Source: Fimbriimonas planktonicus (GTDB taxonomy: Bacteria; Armatimonadota; Fimbriimonadia; Fimbriimonadales; Fimbriimonadaceae). Taken from it: a DNA stretch of 64,000 nt. The number at the start of each line of letters is the position of its first letter. The stretch's first letter is position 1. Shown here piece by piece: positions 47,884 through 56,299 of the stretch. Position numbers and translations under genes: made by a program. Under the pieces are notes generated by a model. That model worked only from the letters and a program-made list of their open reading frames with translations. It did no database searches and was not told where the DNA came from. The stretch lies in NCBI GenBank assembly GCA_965234685.1, contig OZ248539.1, forward strand, positions 186,001-250,000, written 5' to 3'.

Positions 47884-48393
47884 ATGCCAAGGCGGTCGCT
47901 GTCTCGCTTGAGACCGTTGATGCGCGCGATGAGAGAATTTCGAGAGGTGAGCAGGGTTAAGATCGGCGTCTTGAATGCAGCGCAGATCCAAACGATGGCG
48001 GTGCATGACAAGCATCACCGGCTGCTCAGCTACTCCAGCAAGGCTAGAATCGCGCACAGCTACAACCTAGAGGGTGCGAGTGCCACGGCGCAGATTGAAC
48101 TGGGCGAATCGGCCGAAATCGTTTCGGTCGAGGTTCATTACAGGAAGATTCGGCCGCAGTTGCCTTTTGCTACGGTCGAAGGAATCCGAAGCGTTGAGGG
48201 TTCCGTTCAGATGTCGGACCTCGACCATTCGGCTTGCGATGTGTTTGTGTGCGAAGGTAGATATCCGTATGTCGGGTTCAACGATGCTGAGCCTGACCTG
48301 TTCGTCTCGGGGCATGGACTGTTGTTCGCGATTCGCGAGCAAAGACTTATCGGAATCGGTATGACCAACATCACGGAGCGCAGCATTAAATGA
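47884..48393 (+). CDS. Hypothetical protein, 169 aa
   Basis: The ATG has GAGG 8 nt upstream; ATGs at codons 13 and 16 are alternatives. The N-terminal ~25 residues are very basic. The rest looks like a compact beta-rich domain: IGVLNAAQIQTMAVHDKHHR, ATAQIELGESAEIVSVEVHYR, then CDVFVCEGRYPYVGFND and DLFVSGHGLLFAIREQRL. No signal peptide and no known family. The evenly spaced strands make it more convincing than a shadow frame. Confidence 0.5.
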   Translation: MPRRSLSRLRPLMRAMREFREVSRVKIGVLNAAQIQTMAVHDKHHRLLSYSSKARIAHSYNLEGASATAQIELGESAEIVSVEVHYRKIRPQLPFATVEGIRSVEGSVQMSDLDHSACDVFVCEGRYPYVGFNDAEPDLFVSGHGLLFAIREQRLIGIGMTNITERSIK

Positions 48394-48470
48394 TCACGTC
48401 TCGTGGATTGACGGTCCACGCGTTCCATCGAATCATTGTTCCGGGCCCCAGTTTTGATATTTGAAATGCG

Positions 48471-48794
48471 ATGATCGTCGATGACATGGAGAAGTCGTAC
48501 TGGGGTTCCTGGGCCGCAGTGCTGGCGGGGCTTGCGGCTTGTTCTGGGATTTTCTTGGCCGTTTTGGTCGGAAACTATCAAAACATCACCGCATCGGGAA
48601 AGCTTGTTATCGGCAAGAAGTACTTTCCGCAGAGGATCATTGTCGGCGAGGAGTTGCAACGCATTCTCGTTGACATGCGAATTCAGATCGCGTGTCTGAG
48701 CGCGCTTACGGCCGCGCTGCTGATCGCGAGTGCTTGGACAGGATTTTTGGCTTGGATCGACTACAAGCGGCGATATGAAGTGGAGCTGGATTGA
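48471..48794 (+). CDS. Small two-span membrane protein, 107 aa
   Basis: Two hydrophobic helices (WAAVLAGLAACSGIFLAVLVG and CLSALTAALLIASAWTGFLAW) flank a soluble loop of ~50 residues (VIGKKYFPQRIIVGEELQRI), with a basic/acidic C-terminus YKRRYEVELD. It lies on the same strand after the 169-residue gene but with a 77-bp gap. No Shine-Dalgarno. Unknown function. Confidence 0.55.
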   Translation: MIVDDMEKSYWGSWAAVLAGLAACSGIFLAVLVGNYQNITASGKLVIGKKYFPQRIIVGEELQRILVDMRIQIACLSALTAALLIASAWTGFLAWIDYKRRYEVELD

Positions 48795-48902
48795 TGCAAG
48801 TGAACGTACAGGATTCAGGTACTCGCAAACGTTGCGGGTGTGCGGGTCCTCACCCCCTGCCCTCTCGTCCACCGGAGTGGACATGGGGTTCGCGCGGCTT
48901 CT
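48795..48902. other. Gene-free stretch before the 58-bp repeats
   Basis: No gene supported. The C-rich text around 48851-48880 gives open frames with unlikely products. Confidence 0.5.
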
Positions 48903-48960
48903 ACTGCAGTCCGAAATTTGGCTGGGCGTACTCACCCGGGACGGGTGAGCTACGGGACGG
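48903..48960 (+). repeat. 58-bp repeat, copy 1 (REP-like hairpin)
   Basis: It begins ACTGCAGTCCGAAATTTGGC and ends GAGCTACGGGACGG, with an 8-bp hairpin inside (CTCACCCG, loop GGA, CGGGTGAG at 48931-48949). The second copy starts 118 bp downstream. Confidence 0.85.
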
Positions 48961-49020
48961 GGGGTGGCTTACCGTAGGCGTCTCGCCAGCGTTCCTGGGA
49001 CTTGTACTTATGGCGTCTCG

Positions 49021-49078
49021 ACTGCAGTCCGAAATTTGGCTGTGCGAACTCACTCGGGACGAGTGAGCTACGGGACGG
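49021..49078 (+). repeat. 58-bp repeat, copy 2 (REP-like hairpin)
   Basis: It differs from copy 1 at 4 of 58 positions. Two of these are the two sides of one stem pair (C-G in copy 1, T-A in copy 2: CTCACTCG, GGA, CGAGTGAG), so the hairpin is preserved by compensating changes. Confidence 0.85.
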
Positions 49079-49220
49079 CAGGGCTTCAGAGCGTCAGTTC
49101 CGGCTTTGGTGCGATGAACTTGCGGCGTCTACCGCCTTCCACAAGCGGTAGCAGAGCTCCCGCACAGCAAAGGTCGTCAATTGTCGTACAGTCAGATAGC
49201 CACACCCAGAAGTTTTCGTC

Positions 49221-49961
49221 ATGTTTCTCCTCTCCCTCCTCATCCAAGCTCCGACGCAGGCCGAGGTTTTTCCTCGGTTCTTTATGCGGGAGTTGGTGAC
49301 GGGGCCGCTCATCATTGCCGAGCAGCGGCATGATTTGATCTATCGGAAGACCACGGAGCTTCGGTACGACGATCGGGGGCAGCCGATTCCGCAGTCGCAC
49401 ATTACGCGGCGGTTGGGGTGGTGTACCTATGGCGTCACCGAGGGCGAGTTGTTTGGGGAGCCTTGTCGGGTGGTGCGGTGGTACACGCGGTACAAGCCGG
49501 AAAGCGGGGAGGTGGATGCGGATGTGGAGCATTGGTTCTTCGTCACCCCCGAGGGCAAGATTCTGCGGCAGGTTTCTCGGTCGACCTATCCGAAGCCGCG
49601 ACTGGCGAACGTTTTGGTTACCGAGAACGGGTTGCAGGTGATGGTTACGGACGCCGATGGCAATCGGAGTTTCGACTTGGAACTGGCGGACATGGCGCCG
49701 TACGTGAACGCGTTTGTTCCTTACACGAGCGGAGTGAAATCGGTGGTGCTGTACGACCCGTTCCGCAACGGCCTATCTCAGTTCACCGTCTCGTTGGCGT
49801 CTTACTTTACAGATAGCTGGGACGGGGTTCGGTACAAGGGGAAGTCGTACGCGATCGACAAAGGGAAGCTGTACTTGACGGATTCTGGAAAGCCGTTTCG
49901 GTGCGAGCTCAGCGAGTTCGTGGGCTTTGAACCGTTTGTTGAAGGATTACGTTCTAAATAG
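49221..49961 (+). CDS. Secreted protein of unknown function, 246 aa
   Basis: A short hydrophobic N-terminus (MFLLSLLIQAPTQAE) suggests export. The mature part is beta-rich and aromatic: FFMRELVTGPLIIAEQRHDLIYR, RRLGWCTYGVTEGELFGEPCRVVRWYTRY (two cysteines), VDADVEHWFFVTPEGKILR, and later VKSVVLYDPFRNGL and SYFTDSWDGVRYKGKSYAI. It reads like a single-domain beta sandwich. There is no close promoter; TACAGT lies ~30 nt upstream. No family recognised. Confidence 0.7.
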   Translation: MFLLSLLIQAPTQAEVFPRFFMRELVTGPLIIAEQRHDLIYRKTTELRYDDRGQPIPQSHITRRLGWCTYGVTEGELFGEPCRVVRWYTRYKPESGEVDADVEHWFFVTPEGKILRQVSRSTYPKPRLANVLVTENGLQVMVTDADGNRSFDLELADMAPYVNAFVPYTSGVKSVVLYDPFRNGLSQFTVSLASYFTDSWDGVRYKGKSYAIDKGKLYLTDSGKPFRCELSEFVGFEPFVEGLRSK

Positions 49962-49962
49962 T

Positions 49963-50139
49963 ATGAATCCGGTTTTTAAGGCCATCCTTGGCCTGGGCGG
50001 CGGCGCGCTCATGGGATACGGCTACCACCTCACGATGCGTTGCACGGGCAGTGTCTGCATCAACTCCCGAATGCCCGCCGTACCGATTGGCGTGATGGCA
50101 GTCATCGGTTTGCTCGTCGCGCTGAACTCGCGACCCTGA
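49963..50139 (+). CDS. Small membrane protein, DUF6132-like
   Basis: 58 residues: a Gly-rich first helix (FKAILGLGGGALMGYGYHLT), a short loop with MRCTGSVCINSRMPAV, and a second helix (GVMAVIGLLVALN). The GxxxGY helix followed by CxGxCxI-S/N resembles the small DUF6132 proteins (consensus like GCxSGxCPITSNP), though the Pro is lost. I chose the ATG that opens this pattern, right after the preceding stop. The two cysteines could pair or bind a ligand. Unknown function. Confidence 0.5.
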   Translation: MNPVFKAILGLGGGALMGYGYHLTMRCTGSVCINSRMPAVPIGVMAVIGLLVALNSRP

Positions 50140-50140
50140 T

Positions 50141-52552
50141 CTAGTCTTCCGACGCTAGGGCCGCGCGTTCCATCCTTTCCGGGGCCGATATTCCAAGCAA
50201 GTCGAGGGCGGCTTGGAGGGCGTTTTTGGTTAGGCGACAGAGGTCGAGGCGAGCTCGGCTGAGCTCGGGCTGCTCCGGTTGCACCACGCGGCAGGCATCG
50301 TAGAAGTGGTGGAACAAGCGGGCGAGTTCGACCACGTAGGTGGTCAGGCGGTGGACGCCGTAATCGCGGGCGCTTCGCTCTACTTCCCATGGCAGGTCGA
50401 GAATCTTCTTGATCAGAAGTCCTTCTCGCGGGTGCACTAGAAGGGCGTGATCAGCGGCGCCAGGTTCGATTTCCCCGGCTCGGGCCAAGACCGAACAGAT
50501 TCGGGCGTGAGCGTATTGGGCGTAGAAGACCGGGTTCTCGTCGCTTTGGCGGGCGGCGAGGTCGAGGTCGAAGTCCATCGCGGTGTCGTGGCTTCGCATC
50601 AGATAGAAGAAGCGAGTGACGTCGCGGCCGATGCGCTGTTGTTCCTCGGCGTCGGCGTTTGGCGCGGTGCTCTGGCCGATCTCGTTGATGAGGTCGATGA
50701 GGGCGTAGATGTTGCCATCGCGCTTTCGCATCGGCGCGGGCTTGCCTTCTTTCAGGAAGCGGACGACCTGGAAGATGACGACTTCTAGCTTCTCGCGGGC
50801 GGTAGCGGTGGCTTGTTCGTCCGTCTGGTCGGTGGTTTGGAGCAGCGCGGCGACGACGGCGTTGAGGCGGCCGATGTATCCATGGTGGTCCGGGCCAAGG
50901 ACGGTGATGAGCTTGTCGGCGATGGCGGGACGATTGAACTTGTCGGCGTGGTAGGCGACGTCGCTGGAGATGTAGGTGAGGCGGCCATCGCGGCGGCGAA
51001 GCACGCGGTCTTGATCGTCACCGAACTTGGTGCTGCGGAGCCAAAGGGTTTTGCCGCTACCCTCGGCGTCGTCCTCGTCCTTCACCGTTTCTTGCGGCTC
51101 GATCTCGGTTTCTTCGATCTTGCCTTTAACGATTTTGACTTTGGTGCGGAACGGCTGATCGTCCGCGACGCCTTTCGCGGTGAGCTCGTCGAGGCGCTGG
51201 GCGACGACGCCGGAGTCGTGGAGGGATTGCTCGGAGAACCAGGTGTCGAAGGTGACGCCGAAGGTCGCGAGGTCCTGTTCTTGCGCCTGAAGCATTGCTC
51301 TTTGGCTGTATTCTCGAACTCTCTGTGTATTCCATCCGAGGTCGGTCGCAAATTTTTGGGGGAACAAGGTCACGAGAAAATCTTGAGCCGCCCTTGAAAG
51401 TGAAACATCTATCGCGCCAAAAAGTGCGACGAGGGTGATAACTATGTTCATCTCAAGCGACTGCGTGCGCTTGTTGTTTAGCACTTGCTGTTTCACTTTT
51501 TCCATCGCCGTTGGGAGGTCGTCTGCCTCATTGAAAGCGTTGTCTTGGAGTTCTAGCCAGTGAGCCTTATAAAAGGTTGGCAGAACGAGATTCCCATGGA
51601 TGGATTTTGTGACCGTAAAGATTGCAAAAATATATGCTCGAAGCACGCTGTTCGGATCTGTAAAATCCAGTCCAAATTTTTCATAAGCTGTCCCATATTT
51701 CCAGTTGAAGTATTCAGTCGCAAGATGTTGTACTTTGATTCGAACCGCCGAACGCGTAATTTGCGCGTCGGTTGGCTTTAACACAAAGGACACAAGTAGC
51801 TCGGGATCCGGATTGTCTGGAAGGTCCCAGTCTGTTATCTTGTTGAAAAACGAAATTACTTTGAAGAGAGCCGTCCTAGTACTTTCGTTCGAATTACCCG
51901 AAAGTTCCTTCGCAACCCGATTAGCAACCTTTTGAACATAATCGCCCTTGTATCCGTTATCTGGCACCGGCTCGCCGCGAAGGAGGGCGGCGACCGACTC
52001 GGCGAATAGGCGCATTTGCTCGCTGTTCACGCCATCGTTAATGTAGTACTCGCGGTGGACTTCATTGCCGGCGGCGGCGAGGACGTTGCAGAGGGCGGAA
52101 CCGAAGGCGGCACCGCGGCCGGAGCCGATGGTGATGGGTCCGTTTGGGTTCACCGAGACGAACTCAACGTTGATCTTCTTGCCTTTTGGCTGGGGAACTT
52201 GTGCCAGCTTCTCCGTGCCTAGTTCAAGGGCGGTCGGTACGTAGGCGGCGATCGCGGTCGGCTTGAGGCGAAGGTTTAGGAATCCAGGACCGGCCACTTC
52301 GACGTCGTCGAGGGTGTTTCCGCCATCGGTTTCTAGGATCGCGGTTCGCAGGGCTTCGCCCAACTGGCGCGGATTCATTCCGGCGGCTTTGCTGGCGACC
52401 ATGGCCAAGTTGCAGGCAAAGTCGCCGTGCTCGGGCTGCTTGGTGTCGGAGATCTCCGGTCGAAAATCGGCCAAGACGGCGGGAAGAGTTCCGGCAGAAA
52501 CTTGGGCGGCGACGGCGCGCGAGATGAGGCTTTGAAGGTCGTTGCGAAGCAA
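50141..52552 (-). CDS. argS: Arginyl-tRNA synthetase with a large insertion and altered HIGH motif
   Basis: Charges tRNA-Arg; 803 residues against a usual ~550-650. The N-terminal Add-1 domain is present (HGDFACNLAMVASKAAGMNP). The catalytic segment reads VNPNGPITIGSGRGAAFG, where the HIGH motif (normally HVGH) is TIGS at 141-144. EYYINDGVNSEQM, the later FGVTFDTWFSEQSLHDSG, LGPDHHGYIGRLNAVV and the DALR anticodon-binding end (LARLFHHFYDACRV) are normal. Residues ~219-412 match nothing I know in ArgS and are coded by DNA that looks richer in A+T. A second, acidic insertion (~463-500) follows. TTG start 7 nt after TACCCT. Confidence 0.9.
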   Translation of the reverse strand: MLRNDLQSLISRAVAAQVSAGTLPAVLADFRPEISDTKQPEHGDFACNLAMVASKAAGMNPRQLGEALRTAILETDGGNTLDDVEVAGPGFLNLRLKPTAIAAYVPTALELGTEKLAQVPQPKGKKINVEFVSVNPNGPITIGSGRGAAFGSALCNVLAAAGNEVHREYYINDGVNSEQMRLFAESVAALLRGEPVPDNGYKGDYVQKVANRVAKELSGNSNESTRTALFKVISFFNKITDWDLPDNPDPELLVSFVLKPTDAQITRSAVRIKVQHLATEYFNWKYGTAYEKFGLDFTDPNSVLRAYIFAIFTVTKSIHGNLVLPTFYKAHWLELQDNAFNEADDLPTAMEKVKQQVLNNKRTQSLEMNIVITLVALFGAIDVSLSRAAQDFLVTLFPQKFATDLGWNTQRVREYSQRAMLQAQEQDLATFGVTFDTWFSEQSLHDSGVVAQRLDELTAKGVADDQPFRTKVKIVKGKIEETEIEPQETVKDEDDAEGSGKTLWLRSTKFGDDQDRVLRRRDGRLTYISSDVAYHADKFNRPAIADKLITVLGPDHHGYIGRLNAVVAALLQTTDQTDEQATATAREKLEVVIFQVVRFLKEGKPAPMRKRDGNIYALIDLINEIGQSTAPNADAEEQQRIGRDVTRFFYLMRSHDTAMDFDLDLAARQSDENPVFYAQYAHARICSVLARAGEIEPGAADHALLVHPREGLLIKKILDLPWEVERSARDYGVHRLTTYVVELARLFHHFYDACRVVQPEQPELSRARLDLCRLTKNALQAALDLLGISAPERMERAALASED
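51317..51898 (-). other. In-frame insertion within argS
   Basis: Encodes about 194 residues between the tRNA-synthetase elements KVANRVAKEL and REYSQRAMLQAQEQDL. It is more hydrophobic and aromatic than the flanks (SVLRAYIFAIFTVTKSIHG, NIVITLVALFGAIDVSL). I see no intein splice motifs at the ends (no Cys/Ser start with a terminal His-Asn) and no homing endonuclease motif. Confidence 0.6.
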
Positions 52553-52597
52553 GTCAGAGAGGGTACCGGAAGCCTAGGAAACGGTAGCCTGAAGGGG

Positions 52598-53473
52598 ATG
52601 AAGATTCTTGTGACCGGCGGGTCCGGCAGGCTTGGAAAGTATGTGATGGAAGAGCTTGCGGCGGCCGGTCACTGGGCGATCAACGTGGACAAGAACCCAG
52701 GCGAATCTCGCCGATGGGGCAACTACATTGGGGTCGATCTCAGCAACGCGGGGCAGATTTATGACGTGATGCTGGAGGTCAAACCCGATGCGGTTGTCCA
52801 CCTCGCGGCCGACCCCCGAGCCGGATATGTGCCGCGCAATCACCAGTTCGTCTCGAACGTAGGGATGACGCACAGCGTGATGATGGCGGCAGGCGATTTG
52901 GGGGTGAAGCGCATTGTTTACGCAAGTTCGGAGCAGGCGAACGGCTGGTCTTCGGGCAACTTGTGCCCGCCGCGATTCCCGTTCGGCGAAGAGGACATGA
53001 CCCGTCCGCGAAGCGCCTATGCGCTGAGCAAGCTCATGGGCGAAGAGATTGCCGAGAGCATCGTGGCGACGTACCCGGAGACTTCTGCGGTGAGCTTGCG
53101 GATCAACTTTATTACGGTTCCTTCGGATTCGGAATGGATTTCGAAGCGAGCCGAGCACTGGCCGGGCGGGCACACGAACCTTTGGGCCTACCTTGACGCC
53201 CGGGACGCGGCGACGGCTTTTCGCTTAGCGGTAGAGGCTCCCCGTGAGGTGTTGGGGCACGGACACCGGGCATATATGGTGGCGGCGGAGGACAACCTGA
53301 CGATTTTTGAAACCCGCGATGCCGTTGCGCGATTTTTTGGGCCGGAGATTGAGGTTTCGCCGGAGCTTGACGTGTTTGGTTCGACGGTCGACTGCTCAAG
53401 GATTACAAAAGACCTAGGCTGGCGGCCAGTTCACTCGTGGCGGAATGCCTCAAGTCCGCAAAGCGTTGAATAG
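52598..53473 (+). CDS. NAD(P)-dependent epimerase/dehydratase (extended SDR)
   Basis: 291 residues. Rossmann motif GGSGRLGKYVMEELAAAG (GxxGxxG), ISNAGQIYDVMLEVKPDAVVHLA, the active-site serine in IVYASSEQANGW and the catalytic YALSK. The C-terminal half is short and lacks a recognisable sugar-binding signature, so the substrate is open; the sequence after AYLDARDAATAFRLA is typical of uronate dehydrogenase-like SDRs. I trimmed the frame to the ATG before the Rossmann strand; TAGCCT ends 7 nt before it. Divergent from argS across 45 bp. Confidence 0.88.
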   Translation: MKILVTGGSGRLGKYVMEELAAAGHWAINVDKNPGESRRWGNYIGVDLSNAGQIYDVMLEVKPDAVVHLAADPRAGYVPRNHQFVSNVGMTHSVMMAAGDLGVKRIVYASSEQANGWSSGNLCPPRFPFGEEDMTRPRSAYALSKLMGEEIAESIVATYPETSAVSLRINFITVPSDSEWISKRAEHWPGGHTNLWAYLDARDAATAFRLAVEAPREVLGHGHRAYMVAAEDNLTIFETRDAVARFFGPEIEVSPELDVFGSTVDCSRITKDLGWRPVHSWRNASSPQSVE

Positions 53474-53476
53474 CGC

Positions 53477-54319
53477 ATGAACTTCCTGAAAACGGGAATC
53501 TTGATGGCAGTCTTCGGCGGCCTCGCGGTTGTCGTTGGGCGTTACTTCTTCGGCTTACAGGGCGCGGTGATTGGCCTCGGCGCGGCAGTGCTTTTCCAGA
53601 GCATCGCGTACTTCAACGGGCATAAGATGGCGATTCGGATGGCCCACGGTGTGGCTTTCGAAGAGCTCGACCCTCGATCTCAGAACCAACTGGCGTGGCT
53701 GGCAACGGCGAATGAGACGTTGTCTCAGCGAGCGGGCATTCCTGCACCGAAGCTGTACATCTCCCCGGACCCTCAGCCGAACGCTTTTGCTGCCGGCCGA
53801 AATCCGAGCGTGGCCGTAGTGTGTTTCAACGAAGGGCTGCTGAAGTTGATGCCTCGGGACGAGGTCATCGCGGTTCTGGCGCATGAGCTGGGGCACGTTA
53901 AGAACCGAGACAGTTTGCTGATGACGGTTACGGCGGCATTTGCCACGTTTATCAGCTTCTTGGCCCAGTTGGCGTGGCTCATCCCGCGGGGCGATAACGA
54001 GGAGCGGAACCCGATTGTTGACTTGCTGATGATGATCTTGGCTCCGATAACGGCGACGGTGATTCAGATGGCGATTTCGCGAACGCGAGAATTCGGGGCA
54101 GATCGCGCGGCGGCCGATTTGATTGGATCGCCGCAGCCGATGATCTCGGCCTTGAGGTCACTGGAGCGAGGCACGGACCGGATTCCGAGCACCACGGCGC
54201 AAACGGCGAGCGCACATATGTACATCGCGTCGCCCTTCGCTGGTGGTGGGTTGATGAAGCTCTTTATGACTCACCCACCGATCGAAGAAAGGGTTCGAGC
54301 GCTGCAAACGGCCTCGTAA
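53477..54319 (+). CDS. htpX: Membrane zinc metalloprotease HtpX
   Basis: An M48 protease that degrades misfolded membrane proteins. 280 residues with two N-terminal membrane segments (LKTGILMAVFGGLAVVVG, LQGAVIGLGAAVLFQSIA), the zinc site AHELGHVKNRD (His136, Glu137, His140), a second pair of membrane segments (AAFATFISFLAQLAWLI, LLMMILAPITATVIQMAI) and the third ligand region in SRTREFGADRAAADLIG. ATG starts 3 bp after the epimerase stop, so the two are coupled. Confidence 0.95.
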   Translation: MNFLKTGILMAVFGGLAVVVGRYFFGLQGAVIGLGAAVLFQSIAYFNGHKMAIRMAHGVAFEELDPRSQNQLAWLATANETLSQRAGIPAPKLYISPDPQPNAFAAGRNPSVAVVCFNEGLLKLMPRDEVIAVLAHELGHVKNRDSLLMTVTAAFATFISFLAQLAWLIPRGDNEERNPIVDLLMMILAPITATVIQMAISRTREFGADRAAADLIGSPQPMISALRSLERGTDRIPSTTAQTASAHMYIASPFAGGGLMKLFMTHPPIEERVRALQTAS

Positions 54320-54494
54320 ACGGGCGAGCGTACGTAAGCGGACGAGAAAACGCGGCGGAATGAACGTTCCGCCGCGTTCATTTCGTCTTATTTGCACCCA
54401 ACCCATAGGCAGAGCGGGACCTTTGGTCTACAATCAAAACTCGCTTGGGGAGCGTTCGGCTGCGTTTGCGGCCGAGGTGTGGGGAAAAACGAGT

Positions 54495-56282
54495 ATGGCA
54501 TTGCCGCGAATTTCAATGGAGCAGTACCTCCTGCAAAAAGGTTTCTTGAAGCCTGAACAGCACGAGGAGGCAAAAAAGGTTGCTCAGCAAACGGGTCAGC
54601 CGCTGGATCGGGTGTTGATTTCTTTGAACTTTGTTGGGGAACGAGAAGTTCTTCAGGCCAAAGCCCAAGAAATGGGATATGGCTTTGTTGACCTGGACCG
54701 CATTCCGACGATTGAGAGCGGCGCCATCAACGTTGTTCCTGAGCGGATTGTTAAGGCGCACAACGCCATTCCGGTCAAGAAGGACGGAAACACACTCTAT
54801 GTCGCGATGACCAATCCGGGCAACATCGTTGCTCTCGACGACATCAAGATTGCTTCCGGCCTCCGCGTAGTTCCGGTGCTTGCCGTTCCGGCCGCCATTG
54901 AAGACGCGATCAAGAAGTATTACTCCGGCAGCTCTGCCGCACCGGCTCCAGGTGCAGCTTCCGCTGCTACCCCGGTTGCCGCAGCAGCGGCGCCAATCGC
55001 GACCAGCAACTATTCGGACGCGATGAAGCGAGCCATCGCGGAAGCTGGCGTCAACCGAGACATTGCCACGAGCGATGCCGGTGCCGATGACGACGAGAAG
55101 ATGGCGGAGCAAGCGCCGATTATCCGGCTTGCCAACGCCCTCATTCAGCAGGCGATTTCGGACCGAGCTTCGGACATTCACGTTGAGCCGCAGGACCGAT
55201 CGGTCCGGGTTCGGTACCGCATTGACGGTGTTTTGATGGAAGCCATGACGGTTCCGCGAAACCTGATGGCTCCGCTCATCAGCCGTCTGAAGATCATGGC
55301 GGAAATGAACATCGCCGAGCGCCGTATTCCTCAGGACGGTCGAATTGAAATTCGAACGAACAACAAGGAATATGACCTTCGCGTAAGTTCGGTTCCAACC
55401 CCGCAGGGCGAGAAGATCGTTATGCGAATCCTCGACAAAGGCTCGGCGATGGTCGGCTTGGTCAAGCTCGGATTTACGGACGAGAACCAGCTGAAGATCG
55501 AAGAACTTTGTAGCCAGCCGAACGGTATGTTCCTTGCCACGGGTCCTACGGGATCGGGCAAGACCACGACGCTAAACTCAATTCTTTCCAAGCTCAACAC
55601 GGTCGGCGTCAACATCTTGACCGCAGAAGACCCGGTTGAGTACCAGATGAACGGCGTTAACCAGGTTCAGATGAACCGAAAAGCCGGTCTGACCTTTGCA
55701 ACCGCGCTTCGAGCCTTCCTTCGACAAGACCCTGACATCATCATGGTCGGAGAAATCCGAGACGTTGAAACGGCGGAAATCGCGATTGAAGCGGCACTTA
55801 CTGGCCACTTGGTTCTCTCCACGCTTCACACGAACGATGCTCCTTCGGCCACGATCCGTTTGACCGACATGGGCGTTGAGCCGTTCTTGATCTCTGCAAC
55901 CTTGATCGGTATCTTGGCTCAGCGACTTGGACGACGAATCGACCCAGATCACCGAGAGAGCTACCAGGTACCGGCAGCGGACCTCAAGCGGTTCGGGCTT
56001 CAGTTTACGGACCCCGAAGAGCAGATCACGCTCTTCCGCGGTATTCCGAACGAGAACAACCGAATGACCGGCTACCGCGGTCGAACTGGTTTCCACGAGT
56101 TGCTGACAATGAACGCAGAAATTGCGGAACTTGTTGTGCGCCGAGCCCCTCTACAGGATATTAAGGACGCGGCGAAAGCAAACGGAATGAAAGAGCTTAG
56201 AGAAGACGGACTGGTCAAAGTTCTCGAAGGCGTCACCGATCCGGGTGAAGTCATGCGAGTCGTGTTCACAGCGGGCTTCTAA
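54495..56282 (+). CDS. pilB: Type IV pilus extension ATPase PilB (GspE family)
   Basis: Powers pilus assembly in the cytoplasm. 595 residues: an N-terminal MshEN-type domain (GFLKPEQHEEAKKVAQQTG), an Ala/Pro linker, then the secretion ATPase with ASDIHVEPQDRSVRVRYRIDG, Walker A GPTGSGKTTTLNS (about 350-362), the Asp box and Walker B DIIMVGEIRDVETAEIA, and the His box LSTLHTNDAPSAT. The C-terminal region lacks the four-cysteine zinc knuckle usual before TGYRGRTGFHELL. I chose the ATG at MALPRISMEQYL. First gene of the pilus operon with pilT and pilC. Confidence 0.95.
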   Translation: MALPRISMEQYLLQKGFLKPEQHEEAKKVAQQTGQPLDRVLISLNFVGEREVLQAKAQEMGYGFVDLDRIPTIESGAINVVPERIVKAHNAIPVKKDGNTLYVAMTNPGNIVALDDIKIASGLRVVPVLAVPAAIEDAIKKYYSGSSAAPAPGAASAATPVAAAAAPIATSNYSDAMKRAIAEAGVNRDIATSDAGADDDEKMAEQAPIIRLANALIQQAISDRASDIHVEPQDRSVRVRYRIDGVLMEAMTVPRNLMAPLISRLKIMAEMNIAERRIPQDGRIEIRTNNKEYDLRVSSVPTPQGEKIVMRILDKGSAMVGLVKLGFTDENQLKIEELCSQPNGMFLATGPTGSGKTTTLNSILSKLNTVGVNILTAEDPVEYQMNGVNQVQMNRKAGLTFATALRAFLRQDPDIIMVGEIRDVETAEIAIEAALTGHLVLSTLHTNDAPSATIRLTDMGVEPFLISATLIGILAQRLGRRIDPDHRESYQVPAADLKRFGLQFTDPEEQITLFRGIPNENNRMTGYRGRTGFHELLTMNAEIAELVVRRAPLQDIKDAAKANGMKELREDGLVKVLEGVTDPGEVMRVVFTAGF

Positions 56283-56299
56283 AGGACGTAGGCAAAAGT

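Noticed and set aside
47687..47911. 74-codon plus-strand frame in the gene-poor gap
   Set aside because: No start signal, low-complexity product and overlap with the better placed 47884 frame.
48791..49066. 91-codon frame over the 58-bp repeats
   Set aside because: The product is a translation of the repeat itself (duplicated SPKFGW and QSEIWL pieces). The DNA structure explains it better than a protein.
51317..51898. The argS insertion as an intein
   Set aside because: Neither the N-terminal Cys/Ser block nor the C-terminal His-Asn before Cys/Ser/Thr is present at its edges, and there is no endonuclease motif.
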